From Chitinophagaceae bacterium (lineage in GTDB: Bacteria > Bacteroidota > Bacteroidia > Chitinophagales > Chitinophagaceae), in NCBI GenBank assembly GCA_023957125.1, contig JAMLHL010000001.1, positions 1 to 64,000 on the forward strand: a DNA stretch of 64,000 nucleotides, read 5' to 3'. The position numbers were made by a program, and so were the translations under genes. Under the pieces are notes generated by a model. That model did not search any database and was not told the origin of the DNA. It was given only the letters and a program-made list of their open reading frames with translations. This document shows positions 45,356 through 53,576 of the stretch, in pieces; within the stretch, counting starts at the first letter, position 1, and each line of letters opens with the position of its first letter.

Positions 45356-46687
45356 ATGGAGAGAAATATACATACAGACGAATTTGAAGATTACCTGAAG
45401 ACGAGGGCGGATCAATATAAAATGTATCCATCAGACAAACTATGGGATAACATACACAGATCCATCCATCCGTCAAAGAAATGGCCATATATATCTCTGA
45501 CTATACTCATGCTGCTTGGCACAGCTATCTTTGTTGATCACTACCATTACACTCCCTCCTCCGCGATCAGGCATACTGCCATTTACAAAACTGATTTTAA
45601 AACAAGCTCCGCACCCCTGGCGGAGCCTATAACTTCAATCCCCGGCCAATCTGCCTACATGGAAGCTGCTGAAGCTGAAAACAACGGGCACCAGGTGAAG
45701 ACACCCGCTTCAACAACACCCGGTACCTCTTTTACCGGGCAGCGACATAACATTCAGCCGGTTTTTGACGATGGAGAAGATTATATACTCAATAGCGAAA
45801 ACCAGGATATTTCAACCGGGACTGAAACCCTGCCCGTTGCCGGTAAGATGATATCAAAGACCGAACCCGGTGAGCAACAGTCCGCATCAAAAGACGACAA
45901 GAGCAAGGAAACTGAGGTCAGGAAAGTATTATGGGGAGGCGAACCGTTCAAAAAGTCAAAGTTTGAATGGCAGTTGTTTTTCTCACCCACCTTAAGTTAC
46001 CGGAAGCTGACCAGTGGCGTAAGCGAAATAAAAGAAGTATTCAGAGGCATTCCCTACAGTACCGTTGAAGAAAGCACGTCCGTTTCCGACCTCGTTACGC
46101 ATAAAGCCGCAGCAGGTGCTGAAGTAGGCGCCAACCTGGTTTACAAAGTAACGGATAACTTTTTGCTCAAGACCGGACTGCAGCTCAATTATTCCAGATA
46201 TCAGCTCAAGGCATTCGTAGCCAAGCCGGAGGAAACCACTCTTGCTGTAATTAACAAACCCTCCGGTGTAGATTCTATAAACGTTATCTCTACCCTGCAA
46301 AATTACAGCGGGCGCGGCGCCTCCTGGTTTAACAATGAATATTTTCAGATATCCATGCCCGTAGGCTTTGAATGGAGCGTGATAGGCAATGCTACCTTAC
46401 GTTGGAACATTGCCGCCAGCGCACAGCCGGTGTACAATTTTGCCAACAATGTTTACCTGTTATCCACCGACTTCAGTCGCTATGGCCAGGACCCTTCCCT
46501 GATCCGCAAATGGAATATCAATGCAGGAGTCGAAACCTTTGTATCTTATAACATGGGGTCATTCAGGTGGCAGGCAGGGCCGCAGTTGAGGTACCAATTG
46601 ATGTCGAGCTATAAGAGTCAATACCCCGTTAAAGAGTATTTGGTGGATTTTGGATTTAAAATCGGCGTAACCAAAACCTTCAAATAG
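45356..46687 (+). CDS. Membrane-anchored partner of ECF sigma factor with barrel-like C-terminus
   Basis: 443 residues, function not established. A cytoplasmic N-terminus (DEFEDYLKTRADQYKMYPSDKLWDNI) is followed by one transmembrane segment (WPYISLTILMLLGTAIFV), a Ser/Thr/Pro-rich linker to about 190, and a C-terminal region of alternating strands (KFEWQLFFSPTLSYRKLTSG ... LLKTGLQLNYSRYQ) ending FGFKIGVTKTFK, like an outer-membrane barrel. The N-terminus aligns with that of the 17544 protein (PxDKxLWxxM/I), and both follow a sigma factor. The layout hints at an anti-sigma or signal-transfer role. It starts 73 bases after the sigma stop rather than overlapping it. Confidence 0.7.
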   Translation: MERNIHTDEFEDYLKTRADQYKMYPSDKLWDNIHRSIHPSKKWPYISLTILMLLGTAIFVDHYHYTPSSAIRHTAIYKTDFKTSSAPLAEPITSIPGQSAYMEAAEAENNGHQVKTPASTTPGTSFTGQRHNIQPVFDDGEDYILNSENQDISTGTETLPVAGKMISKTEPGEQQSASKDDKSKETEVRKVLWGGEPFKKSKFEWQLFFSPTLSYRKLTSGVSEIKEVFRGIPYSTVEESTSVSDLVTHKAAAGAEVGANLVYKVTDNFLLKTGLQLNYSRYQLKAFVAKPEETTLAVINKPSGVDSINVISTLQNYSGRGASWFNNEYFQISMPVGFEWSVIGNATLRWNIAASAQPVYNFANNVYLLSTDFSRYGQDPSLIRKWNINAGVETFVSYNMGSFRWQAGPQLRYQLMSSYKSQYPVKEYLVDFGFKIGVTKTFK

Positions 46688-46778
46688 GTTTTCTCTATTT
46701 CTCCCCTGACCTCCATACTTTTAAAAAATGAGGTTCCCTTCATGGGCACCTGTCGGATTGTTTTATTATTTTTAAAAA

Positions 46779-47339
46779 ATGAAAAAACAACTGGTTGTAA
46801 TAACCGTTTTGCTTGGATTGATATCATATGGCTGCCGGGAGAGCCGGCAACAGGAGCAAAGCGGGGAGCCTTTTTACCCTATAGGCAACTTTATACGCAG
46901 TCAGCTTCTTTATATTGATTCCATGCCTTTGGCGATCATCAAATACACCACCCTGGATCATACTACCGACACCTCAATAATGAACAAGGATGATTTTAAA
47001 GGGGTTGCCGGGAGTTTTATGGATCCCGACATCAGTTCACCCGAATTAAGCGCCCAATACAATGAAACTTCTTTTATTGACGCTTCCCTGGGGACCATTA
47101 CCTTAACCTACCTGGCCAACAATAAAAACGCAAAGATCACCAAGGCCGATGTACTTCTTAACGCCGAAAACACACAGGTTAAAACCATCTATATTGAAAA
47201 AAACATACCGGCTGCCGATAGTCTGGTGATCAGGAAAATGCTTTGGACTGCCAATCGTAACTGCCAGGTTACTACCATTATCCAGAACAAAGAGGGGGAG
47301 GAGAAAATCATTACAGAAAAATATGTGTGGGATTTGTGA
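46779..47339 (+). CDS. Hypothetical lipoprotein
   Basis: 186 residues, not recognised. The N-terminus is a lipoprotein signal (VVITVLLGLISYGC), so it is exported and lipid-anchored. The body contains FYPIGNFIRSQLLYIDSMPLAIIKY, quoted in part as the most distinctive stretch, then a mostly beta-strand region with QVTTIIQNKEGEEKIITEKY at the end. It follows the sigma/barrel pair on the same strand, 91 bases downstream, so it may belong to that operon. Confidence 0.7.
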   Translation: MKKQLVVITVLLGLISYGCRESRQQEQSGEPFYPIGNFIRSQLLYIDSMPLAIIKYTTLDHTTDTSIMNKDDFKGVAGSFMDPDISSPELSAQYNETSFIDASLGTITLTYLANNKNAKITKADVLLNAENTQVKTIYIEKNIPAADSLVIRKMLWTANRNCQVTTIIQNKEGEEKIITEKYVWDL

Positions 47340-47610
47340 AAGAATTCAACCCATCAAAGGGGCGGCACCCCATAGGTATCGTTCAAAAAAACTCCGTCTG
47401 TTTTTTGAATAAACAAAAAGAGGCAGGATAGAAATCCGGCCCCGTTTTAAAATCCAATATCCTATGAAAAACCGGGATAAAGATACGGCAGCGGATCAAA
47501 AATAAAATACCCCAAAAAGGGGATATTAGCAGGCACGGATTTATACTGATGTCTTCCTGTACATTCAGGAATTGGCAGCATACTTTTGCTTGCACAGCAG
47601 GCTTACCCGT
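47340..47610. other. Convergent intergenic region with two hairpins
   Basis: No gene. TTCAAAAAA (47382-47390) pairs with TTTTTTGAA (47401-47409), and CCCC-AAAAA-GGGG occurs near 47510-47522. Both are plausible weak terminators for the two converging transcripts. The open frame at 47383-47595 on the minus strand has no supporting signals. Confidence 0.35.
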
Positions 47611-47760
47611 TCAGTCCTCTTCTTCACGGTTGTTTCCGCTACGCAAATCCCGGAGGAGATGCTTGATATCAATTCCCCCCCGGTAAGCAACGATCAGCAT
47701 TACAATGATATACCATCCTATGGTGAAAAAGCAAAGGATGCTCCAGAACAGATATTTCAT
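47611..47760 (-). CDS. 49-residue membrane protein following the sodium symporter
   Basis: A small gene that starts with ATG at 47760 inside the symporter stop (ATGA overlap) and ends TGA at 47611. The translation opens MKYLFWSILCFFTIGWYIIV and continues MLIVAYRGG, then a charged tail with DIKHLLRDLRSG and EEED. There is one clear transmembrane segment and a basic-acidic cytoplasmic tail. The four-base overlap and the last place in the long minus-strand run argue that it is translated. Small membrane subunits are known beside other SSS transporters; here the pairing is inference. Confidence 0.75.
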   Translation of the reverse strand: MKYLFWSILCFFTIGWYIIVMLIVAYRGGIDIKHLLRDLRSGNNREEED

Positions 47761-49229
47761 GAGGAAGCGGGTTTAAAATTGTTTTTGATCAGCGATCCGG
47801 CTATCATGGCAAATGCTGCCACAAGATAGGTGGCTACACCTGTTTTATAAGGTCCTATTTTTTGTGTCAGCGCTTGCGTAAGCTCAATTTCCTGCATCAC
47901 CAAAAAGCTTACAGGAATGAACGCGCCCGCAATAATCGCTGCAAACGCACCCCAGTTATTGGCCTTGTTCCAGTAACAGGCGGCGATCAGAATAACGCTC
48001 ATGCTCGAAAGATAGATCGTTCCCGTAACCTGCAGGTACACCCATAGATCACCTTTTAACGGATACCACAGTCCGTAAAGCAAAAGAAATATGCCGATGC
48101 ATGCGATCAGCACGCGGTTCCAGAAGAGACCTCTCTTTTCTGACCATTTGCCTTTATGAACGGGCTTCATAATATCGTTGTATATAACAGACGACCATGC
48201 CAGCATATAGGAGGAATTGGTAGACATATCTGCAGCCAGCATGGAAGCCACCAGGATACCGATCAGCCCCACCGGAACCACCATAGACAAAAACTGAGGC
48301 ATGGCAAAAATACTTTTGCCCTGGAAATCAGGTCCAAAATAATACAGTGCCCCCATGCCAAGAATAGCGGGTAAAACAAACCGTACCAGGAAAAAAGGAC
48401 TTGTATTCATGTAGATGCGCCTGCCGGTCCGTGAGTTTTTAGATGACAGCACCCGTGAGATCATCGTCTGCCAGGTAAGCACGGCGGCAAAAGCCAGGAA
48501 TACATCCAGCAGGATCCTGTCTATACCATATTGAGGGTTTACGAAAGGATTAAATGCGCCCGGTCCTATATTTTGCTGGGCCGCTTCCAGCATAGGCGTC
48601 CATCCGAATTGGAAGATGACCATCAAAATAACAATGATCAGTCCGGTACTCATTACAATGAACTGGATATAATCGGTGACCAGGATAGACAGCATTCCAC
48701 CGAGAATGGTATATAGTGCAATACCCGCCAGGATAACCGTCATTACCACTTCCAGGTAAGAGGGATCAAAACCGCAAACAATAGAAAGGAAGTCACCGGC
48801 CTGGCGAAGAAATACACCCATATTCAGCAGCCCGCCTAAAACAATGACCAACCCGCATGCCCAGCGAACCCGCTTACCGAATTTCTTTTCGAAGAACTCC
48901 GGGAGCGTGATGACTTTTTGTTCTCTCAACGGTTGAATGCAAAAGCCGGTATAGCCCACCACAAACATAGCAAGGGCTAAAGCAATACCCGGTGTAACCC
49001 CGGCCAGGCCATATTTAAAGCCCAGCTCTGCATTTCCCATACAGGTAGCAATACCAAATTCGGAAGCAGCCAGGGAGGCTATACCCAGATACAGGTTCAC
49101 ATTGCGGCCGGCTACCAGAAAATCATCTACCTTACGTACATAGCGCCTGATCAGGAGCCCGCAGGTAATAGTGCCTGCGAGATATACCAAAACGATCGGC
49201 CCGTCAATAAGCCAGTTAAAATTCGACAT
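47757..49229 (-). CDS. Sodium:solute symporter (SSS family)
   Basis: 490 residues, about 13 transmembrane segments. Features of the SSS family: YLAGTITCGLLIRRYV and VDDFLVAGRN near the N-terminus, GLGxxY-like GMLSILVTDYIQFIVMS, and SSYMLAWSSVIYNDI near residue 330. It imports an organic solute with Na+. The substrate cannot be told, but its neighbours (creatininase-like, RidA, oxidoreductases, GH20) suggest the released sugar derivative or its lactone or amide. It lies 12 bases after the creatininase-like gene and overlaps the small membrane gene by four bases. Confidence 0.92.
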   Translation of the reverse strand: MSNFNWLIDGPIVLVYLAGTITCGLLIRRYVRKVDDFLVAGRNVNLYLGIASLAASEFGIATCMGNAELGFKYGLAGVTPGIALALAMFVVGYTGFCIQPLREQKVITLPEFFEKKFGKRVRWACGLVIVLGGLLNMGVFLRQAGDFLSIVCGFDPSYLEVVMTVILAGIALYTILGGMLSILVTDYIQFIVMSTGLIIVILMVIFQFGWTPMLEAAQQNIGPGAFNPFVNPQYGIDRILLDVFLAFAAVLTWQTMISRVLSSKNSRTGRRIYMNTSPFFLVRFVLPAILGMGALYYFGPDFQGKSIFAMPQFLSMVVPVGLIGILVASMLAADMSTNSSYMLAWSSVIYNDIMKPVHKGKWSEKRGLFWNRVLIACIGIFLLLYGLWYPLKGDLWVYLQVTGTIYLSSMSVILIAACYWNKANNWGAFAAIIAGAFIPVSFLVMQEIELTQALTQKIGPYKTGVATYLVAAFAMIAGSLIKNNFKPASS

Positions 49230-49241
49230 AAAAGATTTTTA

Positions 49242-50003
49242 TCACTGTTTCATCCGGTAAAGATCTTCCACTATCTCCTGCAGTGCAGCTATCACTGCAT
49301 CGGTGATCTGCCGTCCCTTTTCTTCCAAGGCAGCAGTAGGATCACCAAAAACACCCGTAACGGTCATGGCTTTCATATTGCGGAAGTAAGATGCCCCGGC
49401 TCCTCTCAGCATATCCCCTTCCGCCCAGGGAAAAGTGGGGCGGTTGGTTTTGGGATAAATATTTTCTTTCACCACCAGGTGCGGTGCAATGAGAAGCATC
49501 AGGGAGGTTTCAAACTCTCCCGCATGCCCTACGCCTCCCGGCCCCGTTTCCGTGATCTCGTACAGGCGCTTCATAGCGACCCGCCACCACGTGGTCATCA
49601 CAAAATGTACATCCGGATATGCATGCCCCAGTTGTTCCAGTAATACCTGCCCGACAGCCTGGTTGCCACCGTGGCTATTGAGGAGGATGATCTTTTGAAA
49701 ACCATGCCGGATGACCGATCGGATGATATCCCTTACCTGGTTACGGAAGCTGTCGTGGGAAAGCGATAACGTACCCGCAAAGCCCATGTGATGGTCTGAG
49801 CAACCCACCGCAACGGCCGGAAGGATCAGCAGATGATCAGGTACCGCCTCATGCAGCTTCTTGGAAAAAAATTCACCTATCAAACGATCCGTTGCAAGCG
49901 GCAAATGCGGCCCGTGCTGCTCTGTAGCAGCCACAACCAGCAGTACAGGTATGCTCCTGTCGAGGCCATGCAATTGTTCGGAAGTTAACTGGTCCCAGAT
50001 CAT
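49242..50003 (-). CDS. Creatininase family protein
   Basis: 253 residues from ATG 50003. Metal-ligand motifs of the creatininase/creatinine amidohydrolase family are present: TEQHGPHLPLATD near residue 35, SDHHMGFAGTLSLSHD, LNSHGGNQAVGQ and HAGEFETSLML. Members open cyclic amides or related amide bonds (creatinine, mycofactocin precursor, FAPy pyrimidines). This one could open a lactam or hydrolyse a formamide, but the sequence does not tell. The ATG at 50003 overlaps the stop of the NTF2-RidA gene by four bases; a GTG at 50018 is also open. It lies in the GH20/RraA/RidA operon. Confidence 0.88.
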   Translation of the reverse strand: MIWDQLTSEQLHGLDRSIPVLLVVAATEQHGPHLPLATDRLIGEFFSKKLHEAVPDHLLILPAVAVGCSDHHMGFAGTLSLSHDSFRNQVRDIIRSVIRHGFQKIILLNSHGGNQAVGQVLLEQLGHAYPDVHFVMTTWWRVAMKRLYEITETGPGGVGHAGEFETSLMLLIAPHLVVKENIYPKTNRPTFPWAEGDMLRGAGASYFRNMKAMTVTGVFGDPTAALEEKGRQITDAVIAALQEIVEDLYRMKQ

Positions 50004-50875
50004 GATTTTACAGCCCACATTTCAATTTCAACCAATAGATTCATCAACAGGCCTGCTTTGAGCGCTGTTCGCACGGGAAGCGTACCTGTAAAATATCCCC
50101 GGTACACCTCATTGAACCGGGGCCAGTCTTCGAGGTTTTTTAAATACACATTCACTTTAAATACACTACTAAATCCACACCCGGCGCTTACCAATTGCCT
50201 GAGACAATTGTCCATGGTATAAGCAGCCTGTTCTTCAATGGTATTTCCAACAACATTGCCGCTGGGGTCAATAGCTGCCTGCCCCGACAGCACCACCAGC
50301 TTTGCCGGATCAATCTCCAGCACAGGCGAATAAGGCCCGGCCGTTTGGTGCTGCCCGGCACCGGAGGGTAATTTTATCAGGCGTTCCGTTTGACGGGCCT
50401 CTCCCAAAAAGTGAGGCATGTAGCCGGTAAAACCGGTGATCTTCCATGCGCGGTTCACCTTGCGGCAATAATAAAGCGTTTGCCAGTTCATGGGCTGCAT
50501 GCTTCCGTCTGCTTTTACAATACTGCCGAAAAATTTCTTGTGCACTACGGCAATGTTTTCTTTTATCTCTATATCACGCAGCACGGTAACCCGGAACATG
50601 GCTGCTTCGATATCTTCTCCCCATGCCAGTGTTTTAAATTCCGCCGCCTGCCGAAGCCATTCTTCCCGGTAAGCATTTAAAGTAGGAAAGCCCAGTCTCC
50701 ACGCGTCAGGGTTTCCGATACGACCGGCATTTAAGCCAATAAAGCCGTCTTCTATAAAATCATCAGCCACCATAGCCCAGTCTTCCTGTAAAAAAGCCAT
50801 GATATCGCGGTATACGAGCATATCCCATATGGCGCGGCGATCGCTGTCCTGCTCGGAAAAAGGATTTGTATTCAA
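50000..50875 (-). CDS. NTF2-like/RidA fusion protein
   Basis: 291 residues. The first about 155 are a SnoaL/NTF2-like domain (WDMLVYRDIMAFLQEDW, MNWQTLYYCRKVNRAWKITGF), a small-molecule-binding fold. The last about 120 are RidA/YjgF: VVLSGQAAIDPSGNVVG, TMDNCLRQLVSAGCGFSSV, KVNVYLKN and the PVRTALKAG segment with the catalytic Arg, then VEIEMWAV. RidA deaminates reactive enamines or imines. Fusion to NTF2 is uncommon and suggests a dedicated intermediate. The start is a TTG at 50875, overlapping the upstream stop by four bases (TTGA); the next ATG would remove 18 residues. Confidence 0.82.
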   Translation of the reverse strand: MNTNPFSEQDSDRRAIWDMLVYRDIMAFLQEDWAMVADDFIEDGFIGLNAGRIGNPDAWRLGFPTLNAYREEWLRQAAEFKTLAWGEDIEAAMFRVTVLRDIEIKENIAVVHKKFFGSIVKADGSMQPMNWQTLYYCRKVNRAWKITGFTGYMPHFLGEARQTERLIKLPSGAGQHQTAGPYSPVLEIDPAKLVVLSGQAAIDPSGNVVGNTIEEQAAYTMDNCLRQLVSAGCGFSSVFKVNVYLKNLEDWPRFNEVYRGYFTGTLPVRTALKAGLLMNLLVEIEMWAVKS

Positions 50876-52002
50876 TGGAATTCTTTTTGAGTGATCTGAT
50901 AATGTTTTAAAGCGTATTCATCGGGCTCTACTCCCAGTCCGGGGCCTTCGGGCAGCCTCACGTAGGGCGGTTCAAACTGAAGGGGAACTTTGAGCAGGTC
51001 ATGCTCCCTGATCATCCTTCCAAAAATATCGCCCGGCCAGGTACAGGAGGCTGCGGCGGCAGAGCTGTGTACATACATGGCTTCCAGGATACCCAGGTCT
51101 ATCTCGGATCCATGCCAGCAAGGCATCCCCGCAGCAGAAGCAATATGATCCAGCTGTTGGAAATCGGCTAGTCCACAGTTAAAGTTGAAAGCATCCACAG
51201 CGCTCAGCCGGATAGCCTGGATCGCATCTTTTATCCGCTGGCCATGCAGCACATAAGGAAGCGACACGTGCAGCACGATCGGAACCGGGCTGAAGGCACG
51301 CAGGGAAGCGTATTCGTTAAGCTGCCAGCGCGGAACCGGTTCTTCCACACATAAAAGATTACCAATCTTATTTAAGGCCCTGATCCTTTTACGCGCTTCA
51401 AACGCGTGGTCCCATCTTTCATTGGGGTCAAGGATCACTTTCATAGAAGGAGCAGCATCTGCAATCACTTCGCACCATTTTACCACATCATCTTCCAGGT
51501 CGCATTTAAACTTGATACAATCATATCCCTGCGCTGCAAAACGACTAACCATTTCACCGATCTCTTCCACGAGCCTGTGACCCGACCATGCGCCTACTTT
51601 TACCTTTTCCCTGAGCGGTCCGCCTAAAAGATCTGCCACGCGCATGTTGTGCGCTTTGGCATAAGCATCCCATACGGCACATTCAAAGCCATCGTACTCC
51701 CTGCAAAAGTTAAAAGGAAGCTTTTGGAGGATCAGTGCATTGAGGTTTTTGCCCAGCAACACCCCGATCATGTCTTCCACGATCCGCCAGTCATGATTCC
51801 GGTACAGCTCGCCCCATCCAACGATACCCGTGCTCAGCTCCATACGGATGATCAGTTTGGGAAGCCTGTCGAACTGCACGCTCCATCCCGCTTTGGAGCC
51901 CACCGGTAATTTATGCAGCGGCTTGTTGAGCGATGCACTGTTGATCATACCGGGGCGGGCAGGAACCATTACTTCATAACAGGTAATATTAGAAATCTTC
52001 AT
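50872..52002 (-). CDS. Enolase-superfamily protein (mandelate racemase/muconate lactonising type)
   Basis: 376 residues. N-terminal capping domain with RPGMINSASLNKPLHKL, then a barrel with a KxK-type base motif (CIKFKCDLED), the metal ligand Asp in VILDPNERW and the second ligand Glu in LCVEEPVP. The third ligand, usually Glu or Asp in an LGES-type motif, is replaced by LHVSL (Val). A HGSEIDLGI motif may supply a catalytic acid. Most members are sugar-acid dehydratases or racemases needing Mg; loss of one ligand makes this one atypical. It lies in the operon after the SDR with a 42-base gap, and before NTF2-RidA with a four-base overlap. Confidence 0.85.
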   Translation of the reverse strand: MKISNITCYEVMVPARPGMINSASLNKPLHKLPVGSKAGWSVQFDRLPKLIIRMELSTGIVGWGELYRNHDWRIVEDMIGVLLGKNLNALILQKLPFNFCREYDGFECAVWDAYAKAHNMRVADLLGGPLREKVKVGAWSGHRLVEEIGEMVSRFAAQGYDCIKFKCDLEDDVVKWCEVIADAAPSMKVILDPNERWDHAFEARKRIRALNKIGNLLCVEEPVPRWQLNEYASLRAFSPVPIVLHVSLPYVLHGQRIKDAIQAIRLSAVDAFNFNCGLADFQQLDHIASAAGMPCWHGSEIDLGILEAMYVHSSAAAASCTWPGDIFGRMIREHDLLKVPLQFEPPYVRLPEGPGLGVEPDEYALKHYQITQKEFH

Positions 52003-52044
52003 CTTCTGAAATATCTTATAATTAATTGTTCGGACTCCAACTTT

Positions 52045-52851
52045 TTAAGCCGGCATGAAACCGGTTAGTTTAATGGTATCTCCGTTATCAACATATATCG
52101 TTTGACCGGTTACCGATTTACTACGATCAGATAATAAAAAGGCAACTACATTGCCGCAATCCAGCGGATCAATCAGGTGGGGAATTACCTGCTCGTTTTC
52201 AATATAATGCCGGACCCACCCATGCGGATCATCTGTCCAGGTACTGATCAGCGCATAGTTCTGTTCCGCATGCACGTAGCCAGGTGCGATCGCGTTCACC
52301 CGGATGTTGTACTTTCCCAGGTCAACCGCCATTCCGCGCGTCAATCCTTCTACCGCCGCCTTGGCCCCGGCATATATGGCATACCTTGCTATGGTGGAAC
52401 GGGCGTGCACGGAAGATACATTTACAATATTACCAGTAACTTGATTTTTCAATAGTTGATTGGTGAAAAATTTTGCCATCAGCCATAGCCCTTTTACATC
52501 AACCGCATACAAGTTATCAAACTCTTGCTCCTCCACCTCATAAAATGGTTTACTCAGTCCTATTCCTGCATTATTGACCAGCCCCCGGATCAAACCTATC
52601 TCTTTGTCCAGGCGATCAAACATCGCTCTAACCTCTTCAGGCTTACCGATATCCGCCCGTGCGGGAACCGCATCGGGATACCGCTTCATAACAACATCCA
52701 GCTTTTCTTCGGTGGGCTCATTTATTATTAAACGGGCACCCGACTGCGAAAGCGCCTGGCATATACCGCTTGCCACGCCGTTGCCACCGCCCCCTGTAAT
52801 TAAGATATTGGCTCCTTTCAAATCCACACCTGCACCTCTTTGTTGCATCAT
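52045..52851 (-). CDS. SDR family NAD(P)-dependent oxidoreductase
   Basis: 268 residues. Cofactor motif ITGGGGNGVASGICQAL, NNAGIG, the active-site Ser in VNVSSVHARS and the Tyr-x-x-x-Lys (YAGAK) give a classical short-chain dehydrogenase/reductase. Gly-rich GGGGNG is unusual relative to TGxxxGIG. It oxidises or reduces an alcohol or ketone; a sugar or hydroxy acid is likely here. The ATG overlaps the RraA-like stop by four bases. It lies between an RraA-like protein and an enolase-superfamily protein, so it probably handles an intermediate of the same pathway. Confidence 0.9.
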   Translation of the reverse strand: MMQQRGAGVDLKGANILITGGGGNGVASGICQALSQSGARLIINEPTEEKLDVVMKRYPDAVPARADIGKPEEVRAMFDRLDKEIGLIRGLVNNAGIGLSKPFYEVEEQEFDNLYAVDVKGLWLMAKFFTNQLLKNQVTGNIVNVSSVHARSTIARYAIYAGAKAAVEGLTRGMAVDLGKYNIRVNAIAPGYVHAEQNYALISTWTDDPHGWVRHYIENEQVIPHLIDPLDCGNVVAFLLSDRSKSVTGQTIYVDNGDTIKLTGFMPA

Positions 52852-53528
52852 ATTACTCCATATTTGGCAAACGCTTCACAACTACTCATTCCTTCTTCAA
52901 TTTTCATCTTAACGAGTTGCTCATTTCCCGCTTTTTCAAAAGCCTGTAGAATAACTTCTTCCTCTATATCCTGGGGTATCACACAAACCCCGTCCATGTC
53001 ACCGAAAATTATATCTCCGGGATTCACCACTACCTTTTCAAATTCAAGCGGAACCCTGAAATCAATCACCTTTCCCCGTGGCGCCTGGTCCTGGGAGTAA
53101 CGCCCGTAGGAAAAGGTAGGAAAATTCATAGATAAAATGCCCCGAGTGTCTCTTGAATAGCCGTCAACTACTACGCCTGCGCCCCCTAATTTTCTTGCTC
53201 TGGCCGTCATCAATTCACCCCATAAAGCATAAGATGGAGAAGCTCCCGTACAGACATATACTTCGTGTTTTTTTAAATCATCCAACGCTTCCAGCATAAG
53301 ACCGAAAGGTTTATTTAGTAACGTATTATCAGTTATCAGGTGGGTATCCATTTCTAAAACAGTCATTGCTCTTCCTGCTACAACCATTTCATTTTCTAAT
53401 GGCCGGATCTTTGGTGATAAAAATTGGTGAACATATCCATGCTTGTCCATAATATCTCCTAATACAGCAGAATACAATCCATTTCGCATTAAACTAAATA
53501 ACTCGTCCTCATTTTTCCATTTTCTCAT
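52848..53528 (-). CDS. RraA family protein (aldolase/decarboxylase type)
   Basis: 226 residues from ATG 53528; a TTG at 53561 gives 11 more. The family shares the fold of RraA, an RNase E regulator, and of 4-hydroxy-4-methyl-2-oxoglutarate aldolase/oxaloacetate decarboxylase. Motifs: YSAVLGDIMDKHG, VYVCTGASPSYALWGELMTARARK, GAGVVVDGYSRDTRGIL with the Asp-Arg pair, and GDIIFGDMDGVCVIP. The Asp-Arg site favours the aldolase activity. Its overlap with the SDR and its operon indicate a catabolic role rather than RNase regulation. Confidence 0.88.
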   Translation of the reverse strand: MRKWKNEDELFSLMRNGLYSAVLGDIMDKHGYVHQFLSPKIRPLENEMVVAGRAMTVLEMDTHLITDNTLLNKPFGLMLEALDDLKKHEVYVCTGASPSYALWGELMTARARKLGGAGVVVDGYSRDTRGILSMNFPTFSYGRYSQDQAPRGKVIDFRVPLEFEKVVVNPGDIIFGDMDGVCVIPQDIEEEVILQAFEKAGNEQLVKMKIEEGMSSCEAFAKYGVI

Positions 53529-53576
53529 AGAAAAGTAGTATTTATTTTTATCAAATTTCAAAGTTTGTATTCCTGT

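Noticed and set aside
47383..47595. 70-codon open frame on the minus strand
   Set aside because: Spans two hairpins in a convergent gap; no start signal or family resemblance.
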